Below, one piece after another: positions 24,435 to 36,984 of a stretch of 64,000 bases of DNA. The position numbers and the translations under genes are program-made. The number at the start of each line of letters is the position of its first letter. Position 1 is the stretch's first letter. Location: NCBI RefSeq assembly GCF_032854445.1, contig NC_088301.1, positions 33,832,187-33,896,186 of the forward strand, given 5' to 3'. Below the pieces are notes generated by a model that did not search any database, had not been told where the DNA came from, and was given only the letters and a program-made list of their open reading frames with translations. This DNA is from Liolophura sinensis. Taxonomy: Eukaryota > Mollusca > Polyplacophora > Chitonida > Chitonidae.

Positions 24435-24579
24435 GGGGCCTCTTTCATAAAGCGGTGTAGGCTGCAACATTTTTTTTATCGTATATTTGTCGCACGACAT
24501 TTTGTACGTCGCTATTAACGTTCCATTGTCCTGTAAGTGCGATGTCGTATAAGTAGGACATCTTTGTGAAAGTGGCCCC
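24435..24579. mobile_element. Short inverted-repeat element (MITE-like) with GGGGCC ends
   Basis: The left end GGGGCCTCTTTCATAAAG and the reverse complement of the right end, GGGGCCACTTTCACAAAG, match at 16 of 18 bases. The element is 145 bp with no coding capacity. Ends of this type resemble non-autonomous elements I recall from marine invertebrates, possibly PIF/Harbinger-like. The flanking bases (TCA and GGA) do not give a clean target duplication, so classification is tentative. Confidence 0.55.
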
Positions 24580-24584
24580 GGAAT

Positions 24585-26300
24585 AATGGATTGTTAATGC
24601 GTTTTCTTATGTACGCACGGCTATAGAGATCAAACTACAGTTATTGACTTTAATTCGACTTTAATACCATAATGGAAAGAGATTCATAGTTAAACTATGT
24701 AGTGTAACAACCGATATATAATTGATGTATTTTGTAATATGGAATGAATGGGTTATTGTGTCATATAGCAACACCACAGGCATACAGTGACCATTTTAGT
24801 TGAAATTTTGTTTAGCAGTAATCTGACACAGTAAACTGAATTGGTATTCGTTCATGTAAGTATATGGTTACATTCTGCAGATTACTAGAAATACATTTCA
24901 GAGTATGAATATTAAGTAAGTACTGATTGGCCCAAAATACCATATATTATAAGTCAATGTGTGCCTTACTTCAAAACTATGTTACCCTGCACAGTTAAGT
25001 TTACATCACAAAGCGCATATGCATATACTATTTAATCCCAGACGCCCTGTAATCATTATCAGATGTAAAATATAAACGTTATTATTTTAATGTTAGTGTG
25101 TCAGATAAAAGGTCCCTTATTAAGTGATGGAAAAGTTTAATGACAATGTTAAACCGCATTCAAAACAATAGCATAACCTGACATGCACATGAATAAATGT
25201 GTGGTGATGACATGGCGTGGGTTTGAAACCGCACCATCATTAACACCTTTACCTATCTCTGTCACAATGCCGCTAACCCATTAATCAATTTCAGTTCCGC
25301 AAGGAATATTCTAGAATAAGTGTGCATCACGGTGATGATTAGATACTGATGCTGTAGTTAAGTGTCATCCTCCAACACTCGAGACGCCATGTCTACCGGG
25401 AAATACCTATTTCCGGATGTGAATCTAGCTCACCGCCATTTTTCTTCTCACATGCCGTCTGTATTTGTCAGGCTTTACACTAATCACCTTACGATCAATC
25501 AAAATTTCCGTGAATCATTTTTTAGGCTCAACAATTTGCGGACATACAATAATAATAATAATAAAAGGTCATTAACTTTTTGATGGATATCTAAGCGACA
25601 ATTGCTTCCGGAATTCGGGTATGCATGAACTGATTTGAGTGTGCAAAATTTAAGACTACCTTACAAATGTAAGTTCTTTTGGTAAGCGACCTCTGGTATT
25701 CATGTATCATTTTAAGTAGTTAAACGTGCAACACAGTGTAGCGACAAATGTCTAGTCTAAAAATCCACGAGCTGTATATTATTTATTCTGAATGTGACCT
25801 ACGATTTGCTCGTGGTGACGTGGGTGGACATGCTCCAAAGTTGACTGATTCAAAACGCTCTTCAATATTCACAGCTAAGGCAATTCTGAACTCTTCCTCT
25901 GTTAAAGGTTTATTAATATATCCTTCCATGACAAAATCAGGATATGAAAAATTCCTAGCGCATTCCCAAGATGCTTGATGATTTTTCTCATGTTTGAACA
26001 GAGAAACGAATAGAAGTGATATGGTGCAAAAAGGATATAGATGATGGGATGTGGGTTGGGGGAGGTTGTCAAAGAAAACAAATACATGTATATCGTTTAT
26101 TTAGCTTATATCTGTTGTGCCCAAGCTTCGATAGGAATCCTACACCAAAGCTTGCTGTTTCATCCGTACGAACTATACATCCTGAATTTAGGTTTGTTAT
26201 CAATTGGTTTGACAGAGTTTCTAAAACATGCAGAAAAAAACGTAACTAATATAATTAAAGACATATAGCATAGAGACTTTCTTTCATTCTGTCTGTGCCC
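24585..26300. other. Non-coding DNA up to the scaffold gap
   Basis: A short (AAT)n run sits at about 25547-25563. The frame at 25748-25978 (76 codons) has mixed composition but neither splice signals nor a recognisable domain. Nothing else stands out. Confidence 0.45.
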
Positions 26301-26500
26301 NNNNNNNNNNNNNNNNNNNNNNNNNNNNNNNNNNNNNNNNNNNNNNNNNNNNNNNNNNNNNNNNNNNNNNNNNNNNNNNNNNNNNNNNNNNNNNNNNNNN
26401 NNNNNNNNNNNNNNNNNNNNNNNNNNNNNNNNNNNNNNNNNNNNNNNNNNNNNNNNNNNNNNNNNNNNNNNNNNNNNNNNNNNNNNNNNNNNNNNNNNNN
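26301..26500. other. Assembly gap, 200 N
   Basis: Exactly 200 N, most likely a placeholder length. It directly abuts Thr-codon-rich repetitive DNA on its right side, a plausible cause of assembly failure. Frames that run through it are meaningless. Confidence 0.99.
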
Positions 26501-26883
26501 TACAACCACCAGCACTTCTACACCAACAGTACTACCACTGCTACCAACAGTATTACCATTACTACCGACTCTGCTACGGCTACAACCACCACCACTATCA
26601 CCACCAACAGTACTATTGTTGGCACCACCAGCACAACTACCGACAAGACCACTACATTTGCTACTAGCATCACCATCCCCACCACTACTGCTACCACAAC
26701 CACTTCGCTCACAACACAGCTAATAGCACCTCCTCTAACAGACAAACCCTCGCCATTACCGCTTGTTAGTGTGATGCTGAAATTAACGTGCCTTGGAAAA
26801 TGCTTACTAAAACGGATTGATCAATTTTTCTTAATTTTGCCAACATACGTAGCAAAATCATCACCCATACAGTTCTTACTTTG
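26501..26883 (+). other. Threonine-rich (mucin-like) open frame, partial at gap
   Basis: In the frame beginning at 26501 there are 127 sense codons before TGA at 26881-26883. The first 75 or so are dominated by Thr with Ser, Asn and Ile, encoded by a mix of ACC, ACT and ACA rather than one pure triplet. The last 45 are non-repetitive with Pro, Leu and Lys (for example PLTDKPSPLPLVSVMLK). A Thr-rich tract followed by ordinary sequence resembles an O-glycosylated mucin-like domain. A degenerating ACC trinucleotide repeat would also keep frames open, and no splice signals or other domains are visible. The 5' side is lost in the gap. Confidence 0.3.
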
Positions 26884-27135
26884 AGAGGGGGAAGTTGTAC
26901 GCAGTCATAATTCAACTGTATGACGGGTTGCTGGGGAAGCCAGTCTGTAGCCGGCCTTCTGGTGTCACAACCTATGTGGCATTATACAACATTGTGGCTT
27001 TAGGGTGGTCTCCACGGCAGTGGCTTATAGGGGCGGAGTTGGTCCACCTGGCTCTAATGTCTAGGCTCGTGGACCCTAACGACGCGTTTTAGAAATATAT
27101 TATTTGACTTAATATAAAAGTAGAAGTATGAGTGC

Positions 27136-27750
27136 TTGGTTGTACCGCTAGCAGTGTTGATGGTTGCAGCGGTAGTGATGGTAGGTAGTAGTAATAGTGC
27201 TTGTATTGTCGTAGTAGGTCATAGCAGTGTTGGTTGTGGTAATAGTGACAGCAGTGTTGGTTGTGATGTTAGTCCAGTAGTAGTTAGTTCTTGTAGTGGT
27301 CATAGTAGTGTTGGTTGTGGCGGAGGGGGTTATAGTAGTGTTTGGTTGTGGTGATGGTCATAGTGGTTTTGGTTGTGGTGGTGGCCATAGTAGTGTTGGT
27401 TGTGGGGATAGTCATAGTAGTGCTGGTTGTGATGATGGTCATAGTAGTTTTGGTTGTGGTGGTGGCCATAGTAGTGTTGGTTGTGGGGATAGTCATAGTA
27501 GTGCTGGTTGTGGTGATGGTCATAGTAGTTTTGGTTGTGGTGGTGGCCATAGTAGTGTTGGTTGTGGGGATAGTCATAGTAGTGCTGGTTGTGGTGATGG
27601 TCATAGTAGTTTTGGTTGTGGTGGTGGCCATAGTAGTGTTGGTTGTGGGGATAGTCATAGTAGTGCTGGTTGTGATGGTGGTCATAGTGGTGTTGCTTGT
27701 AGTGGTAGTCATAGTAGTGTTGGTTGTGGTGGTAATGGTAGTGGTTGAAG
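27136..27750. repeat. 27-bp / 81-bp higher-order minisatellite
   Basis: A 27-base monomer starting GGTTGTGG and ending AGTAGT plus TTT, GTT or GCT is arranged as an ABC trimer of 81 bp. Four adjoining trimers lie at 27344-27424, 27425-27505, 27506-27586 and 27587-27667 and are almost identical, differing only at a few positions (GTGG against GTGA at the start of unit 2; one G/A in unit 1). Diverged monomers flank both sides (27136-27343 and 27668-27750). Because 27 is a multiple of 3, three frames are open. The minus-strand frame is a Thr-rich 27-residue repeat; the plus-strand frames are Gly/Cys/Ser/His-rich or Val-rich. Confidence 0.9.
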
Positions 27751-28126
27751 CGATAGGTGGTTATTTTAGTTGTATAAAAATACTACGTGGAAGTGGCTAT
27801 AGCCATTTAAGACATATAATCCTTGAATGACAAACAGCCCTTAACAGTTTGAATGTTCCCGCCCAAATGTTGCAAACAGAGGAAATTTCTGTGGAAGAAA
27901 ACCACACTTTTGTCCAGGCTCATACCGATATAATACGTATGGATAAACTTCTGTGTACTTCGGTATTAATTAGATACCGGTATGTAGATTGTGTTTGACA
28001 TATTATGCCTAATCCGTGTAAACCTTTCGCATAATATTTTACATACATATGGTGAGAATATTGCGTGTCGAACTTTTGTTAAATTCTCAAATTCGGATAA
28101 ACGTCTGTTTTTCGCTTTTTCTTCAG

Positions 28127-28250
28127 ATTTTGCTTCTTCTGTGCTGGGCCAGTTGGTTCCGATGCTACTAAAACTACTGCCAAACAGAACATGACATCGA
28201 CTACTGTAACAGTAACAGCAAAAGCAACAGCTAATTTTGGTATCAGCTAG
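28127..28250 (+). other. Candidate terminal exon, Thr-rich
   Basis: A very strong acceptor (a 25-base pyrimidine-rich tract ending TTTTTCTTCAG, 28105-28126) precedes a frame of 40 codons ending TAG at 28248-28250. The peptide begins FCFFCAGPVGSDATKTTAKQ and is about one-quarter Thr (TSTTVTVTAKATA). Composition matches the Thr-rich frame at 26501-26883 on the same strand, so both might belong to one mucin-like gene, but no donor links them. An overlapping minus-strand frame of 101 codons (27966-28271) is the alternative reading. Confidence 0.3.
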
Positions 28251-28274
28251 AACAATAATTACTACTATCATAAT

Positions 28275-31200
28275 GTACTATATTGCTAGATATGCACCAT
28301 AACCAGGACATCGACAACGTTACCACCAAGCATCACTGTCGTCATAACACACCAGTGCTACCATCATATGTTAGTGGTGATCGCCTATATATATAGTGAG
28401 AGTCTGTCCAGAAGCGGTAATTTATTCTGACTAACTGTATAGAGGTATCTAGGCCGAATACCGATTACAGAGGAAAGAATCTAAAGCATGCCTCAAAAAA
28501 TTTTCTCCCGCTCACAAAGGTCACCAAAACGACCTGTCCTTGGCGGTGAATATAATATATTAAAAAGAAGCTTATTGTCTATAACTTACAGTTATTTGTG
28601 TCTTACAAAGAATTTCGTTTGACGATGATTTTGACAGGCTCAGCGAACACTGACTAATTAAAATGACCTTAGTGTTCAGAGCTTAGAGTTAACAGTGTGA
28701 AAACAGGCGTACGCGGTCGTGAAAATGAATGATACAAAGTTCGTTCTCGTGCATGTAAAGCCCAAAAGTCAAAAGCAGCAGATATTTGCAGTTCTATGAT
28801 TAAGTAACTTACCTACAGCTAACTCAGTTTTCTGTACCTGCAAGGTTTTAGGACATGTGACCTTCTATTAACATGTGACCTTATACGGGGCTGTTGTTTA
28901 GCACATTTAGTAAAATCCAAAATAGTGACTCTCAGACATTCCGAAAGGCTGTTTAATTAATGGTTACAGTTCTCTATTATATATGTGTGCATGTATCACT
29001 GGCAATAGCCTGAACCCATAATTAACACCGGGTAATTCCAAAAGACAAATTCTGAACGGGTTTTGAAGACATTGCTACATCACAATACGTAGAAATATAT
29101 CATCGAAAGGTGGCTTTGGCAGACACAGGAGTTTTGCATTCTTACAAGGCTAGTCTCATGAAATGCAACACACACTAACAAAATACTGGCTTATATTCGC
29201 ATTCCCCATTTACCTAAACGTGAAATGTTATCGAGTCCTATAGATGGGTTTCTACTAACACTGCATGTATGTTGTATTCACGCCTCTCGCTAAATCCAAG
29301 AAAAGAACGGATGAATGAATAAACAGATGTGTAAAAAATACGTGAATGATTGGAATAATTCATGACTCGATTGTTCAATGAGTCAACACATTTATCAATA
29401 AAAAATGAATATCACCATATATTTTTGAGAATTTAACACGAACACAATCAGTTCACCGATTTTTTTATGATTGGATGTGAAATGAGGGCAAAAAGCGAAA
29501 TTAGTGCACCAGTATGTCTGCGGTTTTGTGCATGCTGCAGCTTGTTGCACATTTGTGCTGTTCGTATAGGGGTGTGGGGGAGCTTTACGAAGTATGTGTT
29601 GTGAGGTTTTCGTTACCTAATTTGGTCTGGTATTCGGCGTCTCTAACCACCATAATTATATCCCCGATTATTTTGTTTTTGTTGTTAACGGAAAGTAGGG
29701 AAAGGAGTGGCGACCAGGTATGGCTTGACATTCATTGATTTTAAATGGCCTGAAAAACATTTGTTTTAAACTGTCGCGATACATGTGGTTTTCTAGTCCC
29801 TCTATTGAGACATCGCCACACAACGTCGCTGTTAGTTGGCCTTAGAAGGTGTTCCTGGCCTCGGGCAATAGCCAGTGTTCAACACAGATACGACTTGTCG
29901 AAATTACAACTCGAAGTATAATCTCGTGAAAAAAAAGTCCGTCAACCGCAAAAATGATAGATCTTCTTTTTCAGTCCCCGTTGACCCTTGTCACCCGCTT
30001 TCCTAATTTATATTCCAGAAACGTCGGAACGGAGACAATACGTTGAATGAATCTTACTTTTGTCTGTCTTCACGAAGACAATAACTAAAAGCAATAAATT
30101 CATGCAGAGCCAAACATCGTGTCGTGTTAACAAACACCCTAAAGGGGAACGCCTAAACGATGTCGTAGGATTAGCCCGGTAATTGATCATTGTTGCAAGA
30201 GGCCATTTCGCTAGGCAATCTGAACTTGCCATTGTCCTATGTCCTACAAATAGCCAATGTCACGAGGCCTAATCGCAAATCTTCAGGAGCGGATCAGCTA
30301 AACTGATTAATACCCTTTTTTACCCGCAGTTATGGATGACCTGTCGAACATGTCCAGGAAACCCGAGTCAAATTATGTTTCGAACATCTCCAAAATGTCG
30401 TGATTCAAGTTATCGATTAAATTGGAAACAAAGATTTTCCTCTTAAAATGTCGAAGTGTTCTTGTCAAAGTCGTGGTCCATATCGTGACGTACTTGAACA
30501 TGTCGGTACTTCATTTGTATTTTCATGTTTAAGTTTAAGCGATTTGTTACTTCGTGTATTTGACAGTGATTATGGAAAATAAACTATTTTTACAAAAGTC
30601 AAATACAGAAAAAAAAACAATACTGACTTGATGTAGAAAATATTACACAGCTATTACATTACGTGACAGGAGAAAGCAAAAGATCTGATATACGTATAGT
30701 CACTCGCTGCATTATTGTGCTATATTATACTCGTGATTAATAAAAGTCTCTTAAAGTGCCGTTAAGTACGGTTCACAGCATTAAGTCAAACGTCAGACAA
30801 TGGATGAAACTTCTGGATGTTTTAAATATCAACGATCTGTGAAACTGAGCCTCCGGGCATGGGTATGTTTGGATTGTGTAAGTGACCATGGCAAAGGCCT
30901 GCTTGTACACGTTTTCTAGCATGTACTACCATGGGGTATACATACAGATCTCACTAGACCAACATCACAACGGGGTTTTCTGGCTTTGGCGTGAGCTTCT
31001 GAACAGCAGTAATTAAAATATTGGCTACTTTGTTCTGGAGTATTGAATTTATCACTCTGTGCATAGAAAACAATTACCTGAAGCCGCCTGGCCTTGAAAA
31101 AGCTTTCTGACTCATTGATGTTGAACATCTAAAGGCATGGAAAAGAACATTTTTAAATTGATGCTGTTAAGGGCAGTCATGGTTCACGTTCATTATTTAA

Positions 31201-33125
31201 AAATGGTTTCGATTTCACCGCGACAGACTGATAGATTAACTGTTGTAATTAAGCGACAGAATATCTCCTCTTCTAAAGATGCGGGTGAAAACAGCAAATG
31301 GGTAACAAGAGAAAATGTAGGTGGCCTAAAAGATCAAAAGAAAGTTATACAAGTTTTTTATGCTTAGCAATCAGAAATTAGTCTGTCCATTTTACTTTTA
31401 GACAATCCCATCCAAAGGCTTCACAGTTTGCAAATACTGACAAATTAAGCAATTCTGATTTCTTTTTTTTATAGTCAAATTGCAAAACCAGAGGACGAGA
31501 TAAGAGAAACTCTTATTTTTGTGCAAAGGTAATACGGGGCTGTGATAGTTATGGAATGCACGCTATCTCAAGGTAAGGAAAATGGATGGCCTTCGGCTGA
31601 AGTCTTACTCAAAATACCCATGCCTATTGCCTGAAGCAGCTATGGGAGCAAAATTAGTGCACCTATAATGTATAGACCCCAAATTGGAAATCATTAAATA
31701 TGGAATGTAAATCCTATTTATTTTAATCCACAAAAGGCTAGAGAGGTTTCGTGAAAGCTGTTAAAACGATAAAATTAGCACCAGTATGCCCATTAAAGAA
31801 ATGAATGAAGGATTTTGCCTGACACTAAATTTAGGCGATATATATATATTACATACTATATATGTTTGCTGTTCAAAACTTTACTTATTCACGGAGAAGA
31901 AATGTTTAATTTTAGATTGAAAAAGAAAAATTTAAAAATTATCTCTTACGATTAATATTATATTATAATATAATGTATATTGTGAAGAGACAATCTTGTA
32001 AACTTTACTACATCAATCAGAGGGTCATAAAGGAAATAAAGCTATATGCACACCACCAGGCTAGCCATACACCCTCTATGAAAAATCGGCATGCATGCAT
32101 TTCGGTCATCTCGACATGGCCGCTTTTACACATCATTATCAAATTATTTTTTGTGACAAAACCAGTTTCATGTCCCAGACATTGTGATAATATTTTAAAA
32201 GTACACATAAACTTCATGGTTAATGTTTATATATAAGCTTATAAAAGTTTGTTTTATAATCTATTTATACTCCCCAAGTGGCTGACTTTGACTCTGCTGA
32301 AATTGAAATTAGGTAATTATGCATTTGCAAACTGACATAAAACATAGAAAACGGTGTGTGATTCACTTTCACTTTATTATGCTTAAAAAACATCATGTTC
32401 AGTCACGCATGCAGTTATCCAGACTGGGCACATTTTTTATTCTCTAGAGGAAATGGTAAAAGTACTTTCTGCACTGATGCATTGGTTCCCATCTGGAAGT
32501 TGTAGTGATGAGGTATGCGCAATGAATATTACTACAGTAGAAAAGCCTTGTTACAGTGCAGGACAGTTACTGTAATTCTAACGTACGTTATTTGTATGAA
32601 CGAATGAAGGATTGTGGATTATTGCCACCTCGGCAATATTGCAGCCATATCCTTTATGTGAAAAGTACATTTACTTACGTTCCTCCGCGATTGGAAGCTG
32701 TTAATATTACAAACATAAACCTGAATCCATTTTTGAGGAGTTGCCATGATACATAAGCATGAATCTGTCGCCATTGATGCTTTGATCCCACACAATGTCT
32801 AATCTGTGGTCATGTCGTAAATAAAGCTTTTGTGCTGTCGATTGCTTTAGGAATGTTTTAGAAACCTGTAGTTAAAGAGCACCCAACACTGCTCCGATAA
32901 GTTATTCACTGTTCACAGTTTAGTGTTCACCTCAAGACTGACCAAGCACATTTTGGCGCGTTTTGTATAAGACCGTACCGAAATATCCAAATTATCCCAT
33001 AATCTATGATTCCTTATATAGTACTTCCTTCCGTATATAAGCAAGTATTTTCAGTCAACCTTTTAATAGCCCTTTATGTATCGGTTTAAGTTAGATACAG
33101 TCTTACACTGAATCCCATGAAAGGG
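28275..33125. other. Non-coding DNA, no supported feature
   Basis: Nearly 5 kb in which I find no exon with matched splice sites, RNA gene or family repeat. The frame at 29514-29738 contains a hydrophobic segment but no other support. The minus-strand frames at 30008-30232 and 30916-31128 are likewise unsupported. Confidence 0.45.
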
Positions 33126-33138
33126 TGGGTATTTTGGA

Positions 33139-33340
33139 TTTATTTATTTACTTATTTATTTATTTATTTATTTATTTATTGGATTGGTGTTTTACGCCGT
33201 ACTCAAGAATATTTCTCTTATACGACGGCGGCCAGCATTATGGTGGAAGGAAACCGGGTAGAGCCCGGGGAAACACACGGGTTGTCGGAGAGGAAGCCAT
33301 CATGTGCTGGACGTGAACTCACAACGTGAGTGGGAGTGCA
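33139..33340 (-). repeat. SINE with 9-bp target-site duplication
   Basis: From the tail: a long (TTTA)n run, GATTGGTGTTTTACGCCGTA, CTCAAGAATATTTCTCTTAT, ACGACGGCGGCCAGCATTAT, GTGGAAGGAAACCGGGTAGA, then GAGGAAGCCATCATGTGCTG and GACGTGAACTCACAACG (box B remnant). Direct repeats TATTTTGGA lie at 33130-33138 and 33341-33349. The head beyond box B is truncated. Of all copies this keeps the 3' core best. Confidence 0.85.
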
Positions 33341-33697
33341 TATTTTGGAGCATATTTGTAAAACATAATGGCGATCGGTATTAAAGGTCTAAATTGGAGC
33401 TAAATCGGGTCACGGCTAATGATCTAAAAGATTACGCACAGCCATGACAAAACTTTCCATGGCAAAATATCTCCATGACCTGTAAGTTATTGAAGTTCAA
33501 TGTAATCTGCTAAAGTTAAAACGATGATATCTCTATTTTCGGACGAAAAGCTCAGCAGCATGTCATAAATACAAAACCATGGTATTTCATTCGGTGTACG
33601 TTTGTCAACGCGTTGCCCTATAGTACCATATGCTATTTAATTTCAAACCTCATTTAAATAATCACTTGTATTTGTCATGATTTGCAATAAAATCACA

Positions 33698-33949
33698 CAC
33701 TGGGATAAAAGTTTGGGTCAACTGGCTAAAAAATCTGAGTAATTCAATGGACCTAGTTCTACTCAGAAAACATATGAAGCTGATAGCTGAGTCATGCACG
33801 ACTACGTGAGTTTTTCGATCAACCGAATGAGTCAAAATATAACCAGATGAGTCTCAGCTGATCAGGTGATATTGCAGTTTCTGAGTCGAATTAGTTCCAT
33901 TGAATTACTCAGACTTTTGAGTTAGTTGACACAAACGTTTCTCTCAGTG
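33698..33949. mobile_element. 252-bp MITE with about 72-bp terminal inverted repeats
   Basis: The left arm (33698-33769) begins CACTGGGATAAAAGTTTGGG. The reverse complement of the right arm (33878-33949) begins CACTGAGAGAAACGTTTGTG. Both then carry GTCAACT and the identical block CTGAGTAATTCAATGGA, and end ACTCAGAAA. About 80% of positions match across 72 bp. The interior (about 108 bp) has no coding potential. The flanking bases are CACA and CACG, a possible 4-bp target duplication with one mismatch. Ends starting CACTG and a 4-bp duplication would fit a Chapaev-type (CMC) origin, which is inference from end sequence only. Confidence 0.8.
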
Positions 33950-34188
33950 CACGATCGGTAGAATGTAATACTACTGATTCTTTTCGGATTTGTTTTTCAG
34001 TTGAACCGATACTTATGTATTACGGAAGGACTGTATATAAATTTCTGAAAATATAGTGCCAAACGTTTTACCACACAGCGAATGTAACGAGAAGGCTATC
34101 GTCAGTCAAAACAGTGTTGTTTGGTTTTCCCAGTGGTCAGCCACACATCAAAGTTGTCGTCTTTTACACAATTAAATAAGGTACAATA

Positions 34189-34303
<115 letters not shown>

Positions 34304-34304
34304 A

Positions 34305-35570
34305 GGAGGTTGGGCTAGGAAAAAGTAATTTATGAAATGGGTGTAATTAAATAAAGAAAAAGTGTGCATACAATATAAAGTTAGCACATGGAAATATGTT
34401 CAGATGTAAAATGCTTTGATAAGAAGCCATACGTCCATAAAACAAAGAGACGAAGTCTTATGTCGAACACTGTTTTTACCCATCTACGTACCTAATTGCA
34501 GCCAGACTGACAAGCTTGCGTGACATTTAAGAAGATATGACTATAAACAGCTCTCACGACAACAATCATTCGCTACCTGCGGTTTGATATCTTCATTGAT
34601 CTACATGATGAATTTCCACTTGTTAACGTAATATTCTGTGACTGGCTTCAACCTATTGCTTAGGTCACTTTTTCTCGCCAAATAAACATTTGTTCTGCCG
34701 TAAGTTGATGTCAACTAGTGGCAGCTCGGTGAGTCAACAAGGCAAATGGGTGTAGAGCTGTATATATAGACATCAAGGGCTTGACAGCATATCGTATATG
34801 TCTCTGTACAGGTAAATGATCCCAACCTTCAATGCACTAACAGACCCTATATCTGTAAACAGCTTGATAACTTTTTAAGAAAGCTCTTGCACGCATTTTA
34901 TCATCCGAATGGAATATTTAAATTTCTTCAATGGGCAAAAAGTCTATATGTACACAGATACATCAACAATGCATTTTAATCGATATAAAACCGCTGTTCG
35001 TAGAAATAAGACTTCCCGTCCACATTTCTGTAGTTATAAATGAGGTCATGTATGCCAGTTTAATGTAAAATTAGATAAACCAATTTAATGTGAAACGAAT
35101 TTGAATAGGTTTTCTTAATTCATGCTTAATGCATGATCAATGCTGAAAAAACTACAGTATAGTTTTATATTTGAAATGCTGCGTAACCCTGAATATATCT
35201 GTCACAGGTCATTCACTTTAAACAGGTTATTCTGTTTATGAAAAAAAAGGAATTTGTTTCCTAATACAAAAACTTCTCTTATACAGGGTTTCAGGATGAT
35301 CCTTTACCATTATACAAACTGCTCGGTTATATAGTGGAAGGTGTGACTGCATAGTATAGCATACACATCTACACATGTGCATGTTGTTCAAAGCACATTT
35401 ATGTGCGGAACTGCATAAATCAGACAGATTTTATCAGGGAAAACAAGAGATGTGCTTATAAGATTCAATTTCAGAAACAAAGATGATGTATATATAGGTA
35501 CATATGTATATATAGTGGTTCTGTGTTAAGTAAGGAGGTTTGCAGTGTGTTCAACTTAGTGAAGGGTTTA
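34305..35570. other. Non-coding DNA, nothing distinctive
   Basis: No exon or repeat family recognised between the microsatellite and the next SINE. Confidence 0.5.
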
Positions 35571-35577
35571 ACTTAAC

Positions 35578-35740
35578 AGTCGCGGTTGAGTGCGGCCTAA
35601 TAACCCAGGAGTCTCTCACCAATGCGGTCTCTGTGAGTTCAAGCCCAGCTCATGCTGGCTTCCTATCCGTCGGTACGTGGGAAGATCTACCAGCAACCTG
35701 CGACACCGTGTTCTTCTTTACATCAGGCTCTGCACTTTGA
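35578..35740 (+). repeat. SINE head and body, 3' truncated
   Basis: Plus-strand tRNA-like head with ACCCAGGAGTCTCTCACCAA and a box B-like GTGAGTTCAAGCCCAGC, followed by TCATGCTGGCTTCC and CGTACGTGGGAAGATCTACC. The 3' core and tail are absent. The frames at 35540-35775 are shadows of this repeat. Confidence 0.7.
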
Positions 35741-35779
35741 GCTCTTACATCCTTCAGCCTTGGAACATCTGTTAAATGA

Positions 35780-36980
35780 TAGTTGATGTTAAATGTTTTG
35801 TCAATGATTGCCAAACAAATTTCACAAAGGTGTTTGAAAAGTTGTTAAAATGTTGACATATCTAAGGAAATAGATTACTCAGGATTATTTTGTTACCTCA
35901 TATCTTTACACGTGGTTACATAAGATGAATCTCGTCATCTATGTCCCCTAGGCGCAGTGTCTGGAATAAAAGGGAGACAAGTAAAATAAAAAAAAAGTTA
36001 AAATAATTACTGGTGAAACTTTTCATAATCACTATGCTTCATGTCAGAATGGATTTTTTTTGCCTGGCGAATCTCTTCACCGTCGCAAATCGTTGAGTGG
36101 TTACAAACAATGCAAAGAACTCATAAAACCCATTAGAATAATTATTTCAACATTCATGTATACCGAAGAATGTTTGTGGCACGTCACACAATAAGGTGTC
36201 CCAAATGACAAATCTCAGAGAAGAAAAAGTCGGCACGCGTCAGTCATTATGCTTATAATCATACGCACAGGTTAAGAACAGCGTGCTTTCATAAGAGTTG
36301 ACGTTGTTCTTACCCTTGAAATGCACACTGCTAACAAGAAAGCCCTTAAACTATGTCATCTCATGACACTTTCAGTGCGTGAGTCGGGAAGTGGATACTC
36401 CCGGCTAAAGACTACTCATTCATCAAAGTGGTCACGTGATCAAAGCCAACTTCCACTGGTTCGACTACGGCTTTACATCAGGTCCCCTACACCTGATTAT
36501 GGTGAAGACTACCCAATTTGTCCAATTTATGTAACTATGTTAAAAATAACACATAAGGTATTGTGTAATTTATACTTTTTTCGTTTTGCTTTGAGTCAAA
36601 TGTTAAAACTAATTTGGTAGACTCTATAGCCGAAGCAAATGACGCTTGAATGAAGAGCCTAAGGAAAAAATGCTTTTAGTACTTCTACTTTTCAGGTTAT
36701 GTTTTATCACATCATATTATAACCTGTATGTACAATCGCCATATTGACTGAAATGGCTTTGCTAGTATACATAAGCGAAAATTTAAATATGCATACGGAA
36801 ACAACTTTAGACGTGTAAACATTCCATGTATGTCGTGTATTTCTGCCAAACAGCAAACAAAGCCTCGTTTTAACTTTCTCAGGCTAGTTGAGACGCTGAT
36901 TTCATATACGTGAGAAGTAAAAGTAAGTGAAAAAATACATCAAATTTTTCAGGTTGAGGAATTAAATTACGTCAGAAGAC
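35780..36980. other. Non-coding DNA; unsupported 99-codon frame
   Basis: The plus-strand frame at 36321-36620 has some charged and Pro/Tyr content in its middle but no splice sites or motif I can support. No repeats recognised. Confidence 0.4.
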
Positions 36981-36984
36981 GAAG

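Noticed and set aside
26255-26723. Open frames running through the N gap (86, 73 and 142 codons)
   Set aside because: The frames consist mainly of unknown residues from the 200-N gap; only the sequence from 26501 on can be interpreted.
27342-27830. Val/Ile-rich 162-codon plus-strand frame in the minisatellite
   Set aside because: All three frames of a 27-bp repeat without stops stay open; the valine-rich frame is a by-product of the repeat, not evidence of a membrane protein.
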